From Pantoea vagans (GTDB lineage Bacteria > Pseudomonadota > Gammaproteobacteria > Enterobacterales > Enterobacteriaceae): a stretch of 64,000 nt of DNA. Shown here piece by piece: positions 1 to 8,340 of this stretch. Each line of letters starts with the position of its first letter. The stretch's first letter is position 1. The stretch is from the NCBI RefSeq assembly GCF_004792415.1, contig NZ_CP038853.1:3658001-3722000 (forward strand), read 5' to 3'. The position numbers and the translations under genes are program-made. The notes under the pieces were generated by a model. The model worked only from the letters and a program-made list of their open reading frames with translations, was not told the origin of the DNA and did no database searches.

Positions 1-2
1 CG

Positions 3-740
3 GCCGAAGCCAGCCATGGCGACCTGGGCATGGTGAGCAAAAATGATGTGGTGATCGCCATCTCTAACAGCGGTGAGTCGAATGAAATCCTCGCGCTGAT
101 TCCGGTGTTAAAACGTCAGCACATTGCGCTGATCTGCATGACAGGACGGCCTGACAGCGCGATGGGCCGGGTTGCCGATGTGCATCTGTGTGTCCATGTT
201 CCGCAGGAAGCCTGCCCGTTAGGCCTTGCGCCAACCACCAGTACCACAGCCACACTGGTGATGGGCGATGCGCTGGCGGTTTCGCTGCTGGAAGCACGCG
301 GATTCACGGCGGAAGATTTCGCCCTCTCCCACCCTGGCGGTGCGCTGGGCCGCAAACTGCTGCTGCATGTAGCAGATATCATGCACAGCGGCGATGAGCT
401 GCCGCACGTAACCCGTGACGCCTCACTGCGTGATGCGCTGCTGGAGATTACCCGCAAAAATCTGGGCCTGACGGTCATCGTCGACGGTTTGATGAAAATT
501 GAAGGTATCTTTACTGATGGTGACCTGCGCCGCATCTTTGATATGGGCATCGATTTTCAGCGCGCCACCATCGGGGAAGTGATGACGCCAGGTGGCATCC
601 GCGTCCGGCCAAATATGCTGGCGGTTGAAGCCCTGAACCTGATGCAAACCAAAAACATTACCTCGATTCTGGTGGCCGATGACGACCATCTGCTCGGTGT
701 GGTACATATGCATGACATGCTGCGCGCTGGCGTAGTCTGA
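3..740 (+). CDS. kdsD: Arabinose-5-phosphate isomerase KdsD, 5'-truncated by window edge
   Basis: The enzyme interconverts D-ribulose-5-phosphate and D-arabinose-5-phosphate, the first step of Kdo synthesis for LPS, in the cytoplasm. The open frame runs in from the left edge; about 245 codons are visible of a family usually near 328, so roughly the first 80 residues are missing. The visible part has the end of the SIS domain, with the sugar-phosphate loop SNSGES and an ACPLGLAPT segment, then two CBS domains with the FTDGDLRR motif, ending in LLRAGVV as in E. coli KdsD. The internal ATG at 30 is not the true start, because homology continues upstream of it. kdsC follows 13 bp after the stop, so the two are probably co-transcribed. 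Confidence 0.95.
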   Translation, partial: AEASHGDLGMVSKNDVVIAISNSGESNEILALIPVLKRQHIALICMTGRPDSAMGRVADVHLCVHVPQEACPLGLAPTTSTTATLVMGDALAVSLLEARGFTAEDFALSHPGGALGRKLLLHVADIMHSGDELPHVTRDASLRDALLEITRKNLGLTVIVDGLMKIEGIFTDGDLRRIFDMGIDFQRATIGEVMTPGGIRVRPNMLAVEALNLMQTKNITSILVADDDHLLGVVHMHDMLRAGVV

Positions 741-753
741 ACAGGAAAAGAAA

Positions 754-1320
754 ATGCAACAGGTAACGCCCACGATTGACACCTGCTATGGACCTGTCAG
801 TGCTGACGTCATGGCGCGCGCCAGCAACATTCGTCTGCTGATCTGCGACGTCGATGGCGTCATGTCCGACGGGGTGATCTACATGGGAAACAAGGGTGAA
901 GAGCTGAAAGCCTTCAACGTGCGGGATGGTTACGGTGTACGCTGTTTGCTGACCGCTGATGTGGAAGTGGCTATTATTACCGGCCGCAATGCGCGTCTGA
1001 TGGAAGATCGCTGCAAAACGCTCGGCATCCGTCATCTTTATCAGGGACAATCGGATAAGCTTTTGGCCTATCGTGAACTTCTGGATAAACTGTCTCTCTC
1101 TGATGATCAGGTCGCCTACATCGGTGACGACCTGATCGACTGGCCGGTTATGGCGAAAGTGGGATTAAGCGTGGCGGTGGCGGATGCACATCCGATCCTG
1201 TTGCCGCGCGCGCAGTATGTCACGCGGATTGCGGGTGGACGCGGCGCGGTTCGCGAAGTATGTGACCTGATCTTAATGGCGCAGAACAAATTTGAGGATG
1301 CCAAAGGGCAATCAGTATGA
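754..1320 (+). CDS. kdsC: 3-deoxy-D-manno-octulosonate-8-phosphate phosphatase KdsC
   Basis: This 188-residue HAD-superfamily phosphatase hydrolyses Kdo-8-phosphate to Kdo, the step before CMP activation. The nucleophile motif DVDGVMSDG lies near residues 32-40, with the catalytic aspartates at its start, and the later HAD motif GDDLIDWPVM near residues 126-135 matches the family. Length equals E. coli KdsC. The start at 754 follows an AGGAAAAG ribosome site. The TGA stop overlaps the lptC ATG in an ATGA junction, indicating translational coupling of Kdo synthesis with LPS export genes, the same order as in E. coli. Confidence 0.97.
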   Translation: MQQVTPTIDTCYGPVSADVMARASNIRLLICDVDGVMSDGVIYMGNKGEELKAFNVRDGYGVRCLLTADVEVAIITGRNARLMEDRCKTLGIRHLYQGQSDKLLAYRELLDKLSLSDDQVAYIGDDLIDWPVMAKVGLSVAVADAHPILLPRAQYVTRIAGGRGAVREVCDLILMAQNKFEDAKGQSV

Positions 1321-1889
1321 GTAAAAGCAGGCGTTGGATAACGCTGATTCTGACCTTGATTGCACTGGTTTTGATCGGCTGGAATCTTACCAACCAGGAT
1401 GGCGATGGCACGCCAGTCGGGACGGATAGTCAGTCGCCGACCTATACCAGTGATGATTCTCACACTGTGGTGTATAACCCGCAGGGCGCGCTGTCATATA
1501 AACTGGTCTCTGACAAAGTGACCTATTTCTCGGATGACGAGCTGAGCTGGTTCGACAATCCGGTAATGACCACCTTTGATGAGAATAAAATTCCTACCTG
1601 GACGTTACGCGCAGATAAAGCAAAGCTCACCAAAGATCGTATGCTTTATCTGTATGGCCATGTTGAGCTGAATACGCTGACGCAGGATTCTCAGCTTGAG
1701 CGGATCAAAACCGATAATGCACAGATTAACCTTGTTACTCAGGACGTTACCTCTGATGACCAGGTGACATTGTATGGCCGCAGCTTTAACTCCACCGGCA
1801 TGAAAATGCGCGGCAATTTACGGACAAAAAACGCCGAGTTAATCGAGAAGGTCAAAACCTCTTATGAAATTCAAAATGAACAAAAATAG
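1317..1889 (+). CDS. lptC: LPS export protein LptC
   Basis: LptC is the bitopic inner-membrane protein that passes LPS from the LptB2FG transporter to periplasmic LptA. The 190-residue product has one N-terminal membrane segment (about residues 7-24, WITLILTLIALVLIGWNL) and then a periplasmic beta-jellyroll domain. Length matches the family (about 191). It starts inside the kdsC stop and its last 26 bp overlap the start of lptA, so the genes are tightly coupled. Confidence 0.96.
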   Translation: MSKSRRWITLILTLIALVLIGWNLTNQDGDGTPVGTDSQSPTYTSDDSHTVVYNPQGALSYKLVSDKVTYFSDDELSWFDNPVMTTFDENKIPTWTLRADKAKLTKDRMLYLYGHVELNTLTQDSQLERIKTDNAQINLVTQDVTSDDQVTLYGRSFNSTGMKMRGNLRTKNAELIEKVKTSYEIQNEQK

Positions 1890-2415
1890 CCTGAAGATTT
1901 TACTGGCCAGCATGTTACTGGCAACCAGCGTTCCGGCGCTGGCCCTGACCGGTGACTCGGACAAACCCGTCAATATTGACTCGCAGAATCAGGCGCTGGA
2001 TTTGCAGGGCAATGTCGCGACCTTTACCGGCAATGTCATCGTGACGCAGGGCTCTATCAAAATCACGGCCGATAAAGTCGTGGTGACCCGTCCGGGCGGC
2101 GACAGTAAGAAAACCATCGTTGACGCCTACGGTAATCCCGCCACTTTCTATCAGATGCAGGACAGCGGCAAGCCGGTTCAGGGCCATGCCTCTAAACTGC
2201 ACTACGAACTGGCCAACGATTTCGTTGAACTGACCGGCAATGCGTTCATTGAGCAGCAGGACAGCAACATCAAAGGCGATCGTATTACCTATCTGGTGAA
2301 AGAGCAGAAAATGCAGGCTTACAGCCAGGGCCAGAACAAGCGCGTCACGACCGTACTGGTGCCGTCGCAACTTCAGGATAAAGGTTCGTCCAACAGCGGA
2401 AAGAAGAGTAACTGA
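1864..2415 (+). CDS. lptA: LPS transport periplasmic protein LptA
   Basis: LptA forms the periplasmic bridge that carries LPS from LptC to the outer-membrane LptDE translocon. The 183-residue precursor has a Sec signal peptide ending in VPALA with cleavage near residue 27, then an OstA/LptA beta-jellyroll containing the conserved [10 protein letters not shown] stretch. The start MKFKMNK corresponds to the E. coli start MKFKTNK and lies inside the 3' end of lptC; a second in-frame ATG four codons on (1876) is possible. lptB follows 5 bp downstream. Confidence 0.96.
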   Translation: MKFKMNKNSLKILLASMLLATSVPALALTGDSDKPVNIDSQNQALDLQGNVATFTGNVIVTQGSIKITADKVVVTRPGGDSKKTIVDAYGNPATFYQMQDSGKPVQGHASKLHYELANDFVELTGNAFIEQQDSNIKGDRITYLVKEQKMQAYSQGQNKRVTTVLVPSQLQDKGSSNSGKKSN

Positions 2416-2420
2416 TAGCT

Positions 2421-3146
2421 ATGGCCACATTAATCGCAGAAAACCTGGCGAAGGCATATAAAGGCCGTCGCGTGGTAGAAGATGTCAGCCTGCAGGTAAA
2501 ATCCGGCGAGATTGTCGGCCTGCTGGGTCCGAACGGAGCCGGTAAAACCACCACCTTTTACATGGTGGTGGGCATTGTGCCGCGTGACGCTGGCCGCATT
2601 GTCATTGATGATGAAGACATCAGCATCCTGCCGCTGCATGCGCGTGCGCGTCGCGGCATCGGTTATCTGCCGCAGGAGGCGTCGATTTTCCGTCGCCTCA
2701 GCGTCTACGATAACCTGATGGCGGTACTGCAGATCCGTGATGACCTCACCGAAGAGCAACGCCAGGATCGCGCCCGTGAGCTGATGGAAGAGTTCCACAT
2801 CGAGCACCTGCGTGACAGCATGGGTCAGGCACTGTCGGGTGGTGAACGACGTCGTGTTGAGATTGCCCGCGCGCTGGCTGCCAATCCTAAGTTTATTCTG
2901 CTGGATGAACCTTTTGCCGGTGTTGACCCTATTTCCGTTATCGACATCAAGAAGATCATTGAGCATCTGCGTGACAGCGGCCTCGGCGTTTTGATTACCG
3001 ACCACAACGTGCGCGAAACGTTAGCGGTCTGTGAGCGGGCCTATATCGTCAGCCAGGGCCACCTGATTGCGCATGGTACACCCAATGAAATTCTTGCGGA
3101 TGAGCAGGTTAAGCGGGTTTATTTGGGTGAAGAGTTCAGACTCTGA
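2421..3146 (+). CDS. lptB: LPS export ABC transporter ATP-binding protein LptB
   Basis: LptB is the cytoplasmic ATPase that, with LptF and LptG, extracts LPS from the inner membrane. The 241-residue protein shows the full ABC set in order: Walker [10 protein letters not shown] near residue 37, the Q-loop region around YLPQEASIF, signature LSGGERRR, Walker [14 protein letters not shown] and the switch histidine in DHNVRE. Length equals E. coli LptB. rpoN starts 48 bp later, as in E. coli; lptF and lptG are not in the window and normally lie elsewhere. Confidence 0.98.
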   Translation: MATLIAENLAKAYKGRRVVEDVSLQVKSGEIVGLLGPNGAGKTTTFYMVVGIVPRDAGRIVIDDEDISILPLHARARRGIGYLPQEASIFRRLSVYDNLMAVLQIRDDLTEEQRQDRARELMEEFHIEHLRDSMGQALSGGERRRVEIARALAANPKFILLDEPFAGVDPISVIDIKKIIEHLRDSGLGVLITDHNVRETLAVCERAYIVSQGHLIAHGTPNEILADEQVKRVYLGEEFRL

Positions 3147-3194
3147 TAAGGTGTCGTTAATACCGATGTTTACCTGGGAACTACCATCCTGTCT

Positions 3195-4628
3195 ATGAAG
3201 CAAGGTTTACAACTCAGGTTCAGCCAACAGCTGGCAATGACTCCACAATTGCAGCAGGCAATTCGTCTGCTGCAACTCTCCACGCTTGAACTCCAGCAGG
3301 AGTTACAGCTTGCACTGGAAAGTAATCCCCTGCTTGAGCAGACCGATCTGCATGACGAGATTGACTCCCGGGAATCGTCAGAAGCCGAAGCGCTGGATAC
3401 CCGTGAAGCGCTCGAGCAGAAAGAGATGCCTGATGAGCTGCCGCTGGATGCCACCTGGGATGAAATCTACACCGCTGGCACCCCTTCCGGCACCGGTACC
3501 GATTATCAGGATGATGAGTTGCCGGTCTATCAGGGCGAAACCACGCAGTCACTGCAGGATTACCTGATGTGGCAGGTTGAATTGACGCCTTTCAGCGATA
3601 CCGACCGCGCGATTGCGACCTCTATCGTCGATGCTATCGATGACACCGGATATCTCACCGTCTCGCTTGAGGAGATCCTCGACAGCATCGGCAACGATGA
3701 GCTTGAAGCGGATGAGGTTGAGGCGGTGCTGAAACGCATCCAGCGCTTTGACCCGATTGGTGTGGGCGCACGTGATTTGCGTGACTGTCTGCTGGTTCAG
3801 CTCTCCCAGTATGCGCCAGAAACGCCGATGCTGACTGAAGCACGCCTGATTGTCAGCGAACATCTCGACCTGCTGGCTAATCACGACTTCCGTAGCCTGA
3901 TGCGCGTCACGCGCCTCAAAGAAGAGGTGCTGAAAGAGGCGATGCTGCTGATTCAGTCGCTGGACCCGCGTCCGGGTCAGTCCATCAACACCGGCGAGCC
4001 GGAATATGTTATCCCCGACGTGCTGGTGCGTAAGGTCGGCAACCGCTGGACGGTTGAGCTCAATGCCGACAGCGTGCCTCGTCTGAAGATCAACCAGCAC
4101 TATGCGGCAATGGGCGGTGCAACGCGCAATGACAGCGACAGCCAGTTCATTCGCAGTAATCTGCAGGAAGCGCGCTGGCTGATTAAGAGTCTGGAAAGCC
4201 GCAATGACACGCTGCTTAAAGTCACGCGCTGTATCGTTGAGCAGCAGCAGGCGTTCTTTGAGCAGGGTGAAGAATTTATGCGTCCGATGGTGCTGGCCGA
4301 TATCGCCCAGGCCGTTGAGATGCACGAATCGACCATTTCCCGTGTGACCACGCAGAAGTATCTGCACAGCCCGCGTGGCATTTTTGAACTGAAGTACTTT
4401 TTCTCCAGTCACGTTAATACGGAGGGTGGCGGTGAAGCCTCCTCTACCGCGATCCGTGCTCTGGTGAAGAAATTAATTTCGGCGGAAAATCCAGCCAAAC
4501 CCTTGAGCGACAGTAAACTGACCTCCATGTTATCTGATCAGGGGATCATGGTGGCACGGCGTACCGTCGCCAAATATCGTGAGTCTTTATCCATCCCGCC
4601 ATCGAACCAGCGTAAACAGCTGGTTTGA
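3195..4628 (+). CDS. rpoN: RNA polymerase sigma-54 factor RpoN
   Basis: RpoN directs RNA polymerase to -24/-12 promoters that need an AAA+ enhancer-binding activator. The 477-residue product has the glutamine-rich region I at the N terminus (residues 1-50, many Q and L), an acidic region II (about 55-110), the core-binding region III, a helix-turn-helix, and the C-terminal RpoN box [10 protein letters not shown] used to contact the -24 element. The start MKQGLQL matches the family start. It heads the conserved rpoN-hpf-ptsN-rapZ-npr block, which links nitrogen-dependent transcription with the nitrogen PTS. Confidence 0.98.
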   Translation: MKQGLQLRFSQQLAMTPQLQQAIRLLQLSTLELQQELQLALESNPLLEQTDLHDEIDSRESSEAEALDTREALEQKEMPDELPLDATWDEIYTAGTPSGTGTDYQDDELPVYQGETTQSLQDYLMWQVELTPFSDTDRAIATSIVDAIDDTGYLTVSLEEILDSIGNDELEADEVEAVLKRIQRFDPIGVGARDLRDCLLVQLSQYAPETPMLTEARLIVSEHLDLLANHDFRSLMRVTRLKEEVLKEAMLLIQSLDPRPGQSINTGEPEYVIPDVLVRKVGNRWTVELNADSVPRLKINQHYAAMGGATRNDSDSQFIRSNLQEARWLIKSLESRNDTLLKVTRCIVEQQQAFFEQGEEFMRPMVLADIAQAVEMHESTISRVTTQKYLHSPRGIFELKYFFSSHVNTEGGGEASSTAIRALVKKLISAENPAKPLSDSKLTSMLSDQGIMVARRTVAKYRESLSIPPSNQRKQLV

Positions 4629-4649
4629 AAGAAATGAGAAGGAAGACCT

Positions 4650-4937
4650 ATGCAGCTGAACCTGACCGGGCAACATGTTGAAATCACGCCACCTTTACGT
4701 GAATTCGTCAGCGGTAAATTTGCCAAACTGGAACACTATTTTGAACATATCAATCAGGTCTATATTGTCCTGAAGGTTGAGAAAGTCACACAGGTGGCTG
4801 ACGCAACACTTCACGTGAACGGTGGCGAGCTGCACGCCACGTCGGAAGCGGAAGATATGTATGCGGCAATTGACGGGCTGATCGATAAACTCGCCCGTCA
4901 GCTGACCAAACACAAAGATAAACTGAAAAAACACTAA
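4650..4937 (+). CDS. hpf: Ribosome hibernation promoting factor HPF (short form)
   Basis: Short HPF binds the 30S subunit near the decoding centre and helps form 100S ribosome dimers in stationary phase. The 95-residue protein begins MQLNLTGQHVEITPPLREFV, the typical YfiA/HPF beta-alpha-beta start, and ends in a lysine-rich tail (KHKDKLKKH). Length matches the enterobacterial short form (95) and lacks the C-terminal dimerisation domain of long HPF. It has an AAGGAAGACCT ribosome site and follows rpoN by 21 bp. Confidence 0.96.
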   Translation: MQLNLTGQHVEITPPLREFVSGKFAKLEHYFEHINQVYIVLKVEKVTQVADATLHVNGGELHATSEAEDMYAAIDGLIDKLARQLTKHKDKLKKH

Positions 4938-4982
4938 CCTTCACGCTAGCTACGCGCGCATGGCGCGCAGAGCCGACAGGAT

Positions 4983-5003
4983 GGGGCGGATAATCCGCCC
5001 CGT
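4983..5003 (+). terminator. Stem-loop after hpf
   Basis: A perfect 8-bp stem (GGGGCGGA / TCCGCCCC) with a TAA loop is followed by GTTTTG, 45 bp after the hpf stop and before ptsN. The short T-run suggests partial termination or a processing site inside the operon. Confidence 0.6.
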
Positions 5004-5087
5004 TTTGTCATCTGAGCAAGCGCCGTTTGTCGCACATATCAGGGCGCTGGCGGTGAATGGCCTGGTGAACACGCAAGTGAAACGATA

Positions 5088-5567
5088 ATGAACAACGACC
5101 TTACACTGGAATTGAGCACAGTGCTTTCGCCAGACTGCACCCGCAGCGGCGTACACTGCCAGAGCAAAAAACGTGCGCTGGAAATCATCAGCGAACTGGC
5201 CGCTAAGCAGCTCAACCTGCCGCACCAGACGCTTTTCGAAGCGATTCTGACCCGCGAACGCATGGGCAGTACCGGTATTGGTAACGGAATAGCCATTCCT
5301 CACGGCAAGCTGGAAGAGGATACGCTGCGTGCGGTTGGGGTATTTATCAGCCTTGAGCAGCCGATTGCGTTTGATGCCGTCGACAACCAGCCGGTCGACC
5401 TGTTGTTTGCATTGCTGGTTCCGGCTGACCAGTGCAAAACACACCTGCACACCCTTTCACTGGTGGCAAAACGTCTGGCAGATAAAACGGTTTGCCGTCG
5501 TCTGCGTGCTGCGCAGAGTGATGAAGAGCTCTATGCCATTATTACGGAAGTCCAGACAGAGCAGTAA
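5088..5567 (+). CDS. ptsN: Nitrogen PTS enzyme IIA-Ntr (PtsN)
   Basis: PtsN receives phosphate from NPr and regulates potassium transport, nitrogen response and other targets by protein contact rather than transporting sugar. The 159-residue EIIA type-2 domain carries the phosphorylated histidine at H72 in GIAIPHGK, equivalent to E. coli H73. It is slightly shorter than E. coli PtsN (163) at the C terminus, ending VQTEQ. The rest is near-identical to the family ([19 protein letters not shown] region). rapZ and npr follow. Confidence 0.97.
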   Translation: MNNDLTLELSTVLSPDCTRSGVHCQSKKRALEIISELAAKQLNLPHQTLFEAILTRERMGSTGIGNGIAIPHGKLEEDTLRAVGVFISLEQPIAFDAVDNQPVDLLFALLVPADQCKTHLHTLSLVAKRLADKTVCRRLRAAQSDEELYAIITEVQTEQ

Positions 5568-5576
5568 CGCGTCTTT

Positions 5577-5596
5577 ACCGGCCCGGTGCCGGTTTT
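5577..5596 (+). terminator. Small stem-loop between ptsN and rapZ
   Basis: ACCGGC and GCCGGT form a 6-bp stem around CCGGT, followed by TTTT, 10 bp after the ptsN stop. Its weakness suggests attenuation or processing rather than full termination, since rapZ and npr continue the operon. Confidence 0.45.
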
Positions 5597-5614
5597 AAAA
5601 CGGGAGAGAAGGTC

Positions 5615-6469
5615 ATGGTGCTGATGATCGTTAGCGGTCGTTCAGGCTCGGGGAAGTCAGTGGCGCTCCGTGCGCTGGAAGATATGGGATTCTACTGCGT
5701 TGATAACCTGCCGGTCGTGCTGCTGCCTGAATTGGCCAATTCGCTGGCGGAACGCAATATTTCGGCGGCGGTCAGCATCGACGTGCGTAACATGCCTGAA
5801 TCCCCGGAAATTTTTGAAACCGCGCTGAATAATCTGCCTGACACATTTTCACCTCAGCTGCTGTTTCTAGACGCCGATCGCAATACCCTGATTCGTCGTT
5901 ACAGCGATACACGCCGTCTGCATCCCCTCTCCAGCAAAAATCTGTCGCTGGAGAGCGCTATCGATGAAGAGAGCGATCTGCTGGAGCCGCTGCGTTCACG
6001 TGCCGATCTGATCATCGACACCTCAGAGATGTCGGTACATGAGCTGGCCGAGATGCTGCGTACCCGTCTGCTGGGCAAGCGTGAACGCGAACTGACCATG
6101 GTGTTTGAATCCTTTGGCTTCAAACATGGCATCCCGATTGACGCTGATTATGTCTTTGACGTGCGCTTTCTGCCTAATCCCCACTGGGATCCTAAGCTGC
6201 GTCCGATGACCGGCCTCGATCGTCCGGTGGCGGCCTTCCTTGACCGCCACACTGAAGTGCACAACTTTATCTACCAGACACGCAGCTATCTTGAACTTTG
6301 GCTGCCGATGCTGGAGACCAACAACCGTAGCTATCTTACCGTGGCGATTGGCTGTACCGGTGGCAAACACCGCTCAGTTTATATTGCAGAACAGCTGGCG
6401 GATTACTTCCGTTCGCGCGGTAAGAATGTACAGTCACGCCATCGCACGCTGGAAAAGCGCAAATCATGA
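5615..6469 (+). CDS. rapZ: RNase adapter protein RapZ
   Basis: RapZ binds the sRNAs GlmZ and GlmY and presents GlmZ to RNase E, so controlling glucosamine-6-phosphate synthase output. The 284-residue product has an N-terminal Walker A loop GRSGSGKS at residues 8-15 and a Walker B-like LLFLDAD. The C-terminal half contains the [15 protein letters not shown] segment and a basic tail ([10 protein letters not shown]) of the RNA-binding domain. Length matches E. coli RapZ (284). The start has a GGGAGAGAAGG ribosome site, and the stop overlaps the npr start by 4 bp. Confidence 0.97.
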   Translation: MVLMIVSGRSGSGKSVALRALEDMGFYCVDNLPVVLLPELANSLAERNISAAVSIDVRNMPESPEIFETALNNLPDTFSPQLLFLDADRNTLIRRYSDTRRLHPLSSKNLSLESAIDEESDLLEPLRSRADLIIDTSEMSVHELAEMLRTRLLGKRERELTMVFESFGFKHGIPIDADYVFDVRFLPNPHWDPKLRPMTGLDRPVAAFLDRHTEVHNFIYQTRSYLELWLPMLETNNRSYLTVAIGCTGGKHRSVYIAEQLADYFRSRGKNVQSRHRTLEKRKS

Positions 6470-6738
6470 CCGTCAGACAAACTGTAGAAATCAAAAATAA
6501 GCTGGGCATGCATGCCCGTCCGGCAATGAAGTTGTTTGAGCTGGTGCAGAGCTTCGATGCCGAAGTGTTGCTGCGCAACGAAGCGGGCACGGAAGCTGAG
6601 GCCAGCAGCGTGATTGCGCTGCTGATGCTGGACTCGGCTAAAGGCGGACACATAGAGATTGAAGCCAGCGGCCCGGAGGAGATCCCGGCGCTGGCAGCGG
6701 TCATTGAGCTGTTTGAAGCAGGTTTTGATGAAGACTAA
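6466..6738 (+). CDS. npr: Phosphocarrier protein NPr of the nitrogen PTS
   Basis: NPr is the HPr-like carrier that passes phosphate from EI-Ntr (PtsP) to PtsN. The 90-residue protein has the phosphorylation site H16 in the motif LGMHARPA and normal length. It begins inside the rapZ stop (ATGA-type overlap), closing the rpoN operon. Its stop codon lies only 3 bp from the end of the convergent mtgA gene, so no dedicated terminator fits between them. Confidence 0.97.
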   Translation: MTVRQTVEIKNKLGMHARPAMKLFELVQSFDAEVLLRNEAGTEAEASSVIALLMLDSAKGGHIEIEASGPEEIPALAAVIELFEAGFDED

Positions 6739-6741
6739 GTC

Positions 6742-7461
6742 TTAGTCGAGCTTATTACGCTGCAGGAAGCCTTCCCCGCCAAGCTGCCGCATCTGACGCA
6801 GTATCCACTGCTGTCGCTCTCTGACGTAGCCTGAAGGCGCAGCAGCACGATAACGGATAGGATTAGGCAGAACGGCCGCCAGTAAAGCTGCATCGGCAGC
6901 GGTAAGCCGGCTGGCTGGCTTGTGGAAGTAGCGCTGTGAAGCTGATTCAACGCCAAAGATACCCGGCCCAAACTCTGCAATATTAAGATAGACGGTCAGA
7001 ATACGTCGTTTCGTCCAGACTGTCTCAATACCTACTGTCAGCCCCGCTTCCAGACCTTTACGCACCCAGCTGCGGCCATCCCAAAGAAACAGATTCTTTG
7101 CTGTCTGTTGTGACAGCGTGGAGGCACCACGCATCCGGCTATCGCTGTTATCCAGTACAGATTCAATCGCCGCGACATCGAACCCCCAGTGGTCCGGAAA
7201 CTTTTGATCTTCTGAGGCGATAACGGCCAGCCCCATCCACGGCGAAATCTCATCATGTCCGACCCAGTCAGAATGGGCGACATAGCTAAAGTCACCGCGT
7301 AACCAGGCACCGATCTGTCGTTCAGCCATCACCGCTGAAAACGGTACCGGCAGGAACGAAAAGAGCAAAATTCCCGCAAGCCACACGCCCAACCACACCA
7401 GCAGGACACGACCAATAATACGTCTGATACGCTGTCCGACGCTTCCTTTATGCTTGTTCAT
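6742..7461 (-). CDS. mtgA: Monofunctional peptidoglycan glycosyltransferase MtgA
   Basis: MtgA polymerises lipid II into glycan strands at the inner membrane without a transpeptidase domain. The product is a GT51 enzyme of about 239 residues with one N-terminal transmembrane helix (about residues 15-36) and the family motifs [14 protein letters not shown], which carries the catalytic glutamate, [16 protein letters not shown] and [24 protein letters not shown] place the start at the ATG at 7461 because it follows GGGAAGATTGC; a start five codons upstream is possible. The gene converges on npr. Confidence 0.96.
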   Translation of the reverse strand: MNKHKGSVGQRIRRIIGRVLLVWLGVWLAGILLFSFLPVPFSAVMAERQIGAWLRGDFSYVAHSDWVGHDEISPWMGLAVIASEDQKFPDHWGFDVAAIESVLDNSDSRMRGASTLSQQTAKNLFLWDGRSWVRKGLEAGLTVGIETVWTKRRILTVYLNIAEFGPGIFGVESASQRYFHKPASRLTAADAALLAAVLPNPIRYRAAAPSGYVRERQQWILRQMRQLGGEGFLQRNKLD

Positions 7462-8187
7462 GCAATCTTCCCACACCTGTTTCAGACGTTAATTAATCAC
7501 TCATGTAATCACTGCCAGAAAAGCAGCTTTTTCACAAAAATCGCTGAAAACCTCACAGCGGTTTCCAGACTTTATTCAATCATTTTGCATCAAAATGCTG
7601 CAACAGTTCGAAATAGTTCAAGGACTTCCGGAAAAAAGGAATCGGTTCCATTCATTGTCACGGCTTAGCATCTTTCCAGATAAAGACTTAATAATGGGTG
7701 ATAAGCGCCGGTTTAAATCATTCAATATTCTTAACTGTTATTTTTTTATGAATGATGAGCCGCCCAAAGCTTAAACAGAATCACGCTGATAACGTTTAAA
7801 TAAACAGCGCTTAACCGCGTTGCTCAGAGTTATTATGGCCCTCTTTACTCTCATTAAGCGCAATGACGTCAGCGCAAGTTAAGGACAAAGTTTTAGATTC
7901 TTTTTTATCATTCCAAATCGTTTTGGATAATTCGTGTCATTTCAGGGTGGTCACTTGCAATATCAGCGCGTTAGCCTCCCTGAAGAGGCAGAGGTTACTG
8001 CCAGCTTAATTTACTGCTGCTCAGCCTTTGCTTTGCAGCTGAGCAGCGTCAAAACTATACCAAAAACCACAAATTTGATTAAAATAACAGCAATGCAGCA
8101 GAGAAAATGATTCCTTACTTGACTGTGTTGCCAAATTAATGTTTTCTGTATTTAAACGCTGCTCAATATCACAAATTTTAATGAATC
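7462..8187. other. AT-rich spacer where elbB is expected
   Basis: About 730 bp with low GC and no convincing gene. In E. coli elbB lies between mtgA and arcZ; no remnant of it is readable here in any frame. The longest open frame (8021-8236, minus strand, 71 codons) has biased composition and no ribosome site, and I reject it. The right end leads into the arcZ promoter. Confidence 0.6.
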
Positions 8188-8218
8188 TTGTCGCATGAGA
8201 AGATGAATTTGCTAAGGT
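8188..8218 (+). promoter_or_regulatory. Candidate arcZ promoter
   Basis: TTGTCG (8188-8193) and TAAGGT (8213-8218) with a 19-bp spacer precede the sRNA. The implied start near 8225 gives a transcript of about 116 nt, close to the 121 nt of E. coli ArcZ. In E. coli arcZ is repressed by ArcA; I did not identify a clear ArcA site here. Confidence 0.45.
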
Positions 8219-8224
8219 GATGTC

Positions 8225-8340
8225 AGTGTTAACCAATACCCTGCGGCTGCATTAATTATTCAAATCATAGCGGCCGCAATGCTTTCCCTGGTGTTGGCGC
8301 AGTATTCGCGCACCCCGGCCTCGGCTGGGGTCATTTTTTT
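8225..8340 (+). ncRNA. arcZ: Hfq-dependent small RNA ArcZ
   Basis: The 3' portion from about 8283 (TTTCCCTGGTGTTGGCGCAG and onward) matches, from memory, the processed E. coli ArcZ, including the seed that pairs with rpoS and other targets and the terminal hairpin (ACCCCGGC / GCTGGGGT) followed by seven T. The 5' part differs in sequence but keeps a hairpin (CGGCTGC...GCGGCCG). ArcZ activates rpoS translation and represses motility and arcB-related functions. Its T-tract abuts the end of the convergent arcB gene, so the transcripts meet tail to tail as in E. coli. The exact 5' end is inferred. Confidence 0.93.

Noticed and set aside
3549..4412. 287-codon minus-strand frame
   Set aside because: Lies wholly inside rpoN in antisense with no family match; a coding shadow.
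8021..8236. 71-codon minus-strand frame before arcZ
   Set aside because: No ribosome site, overlaps the arcZ promoter, no recognisable motif.
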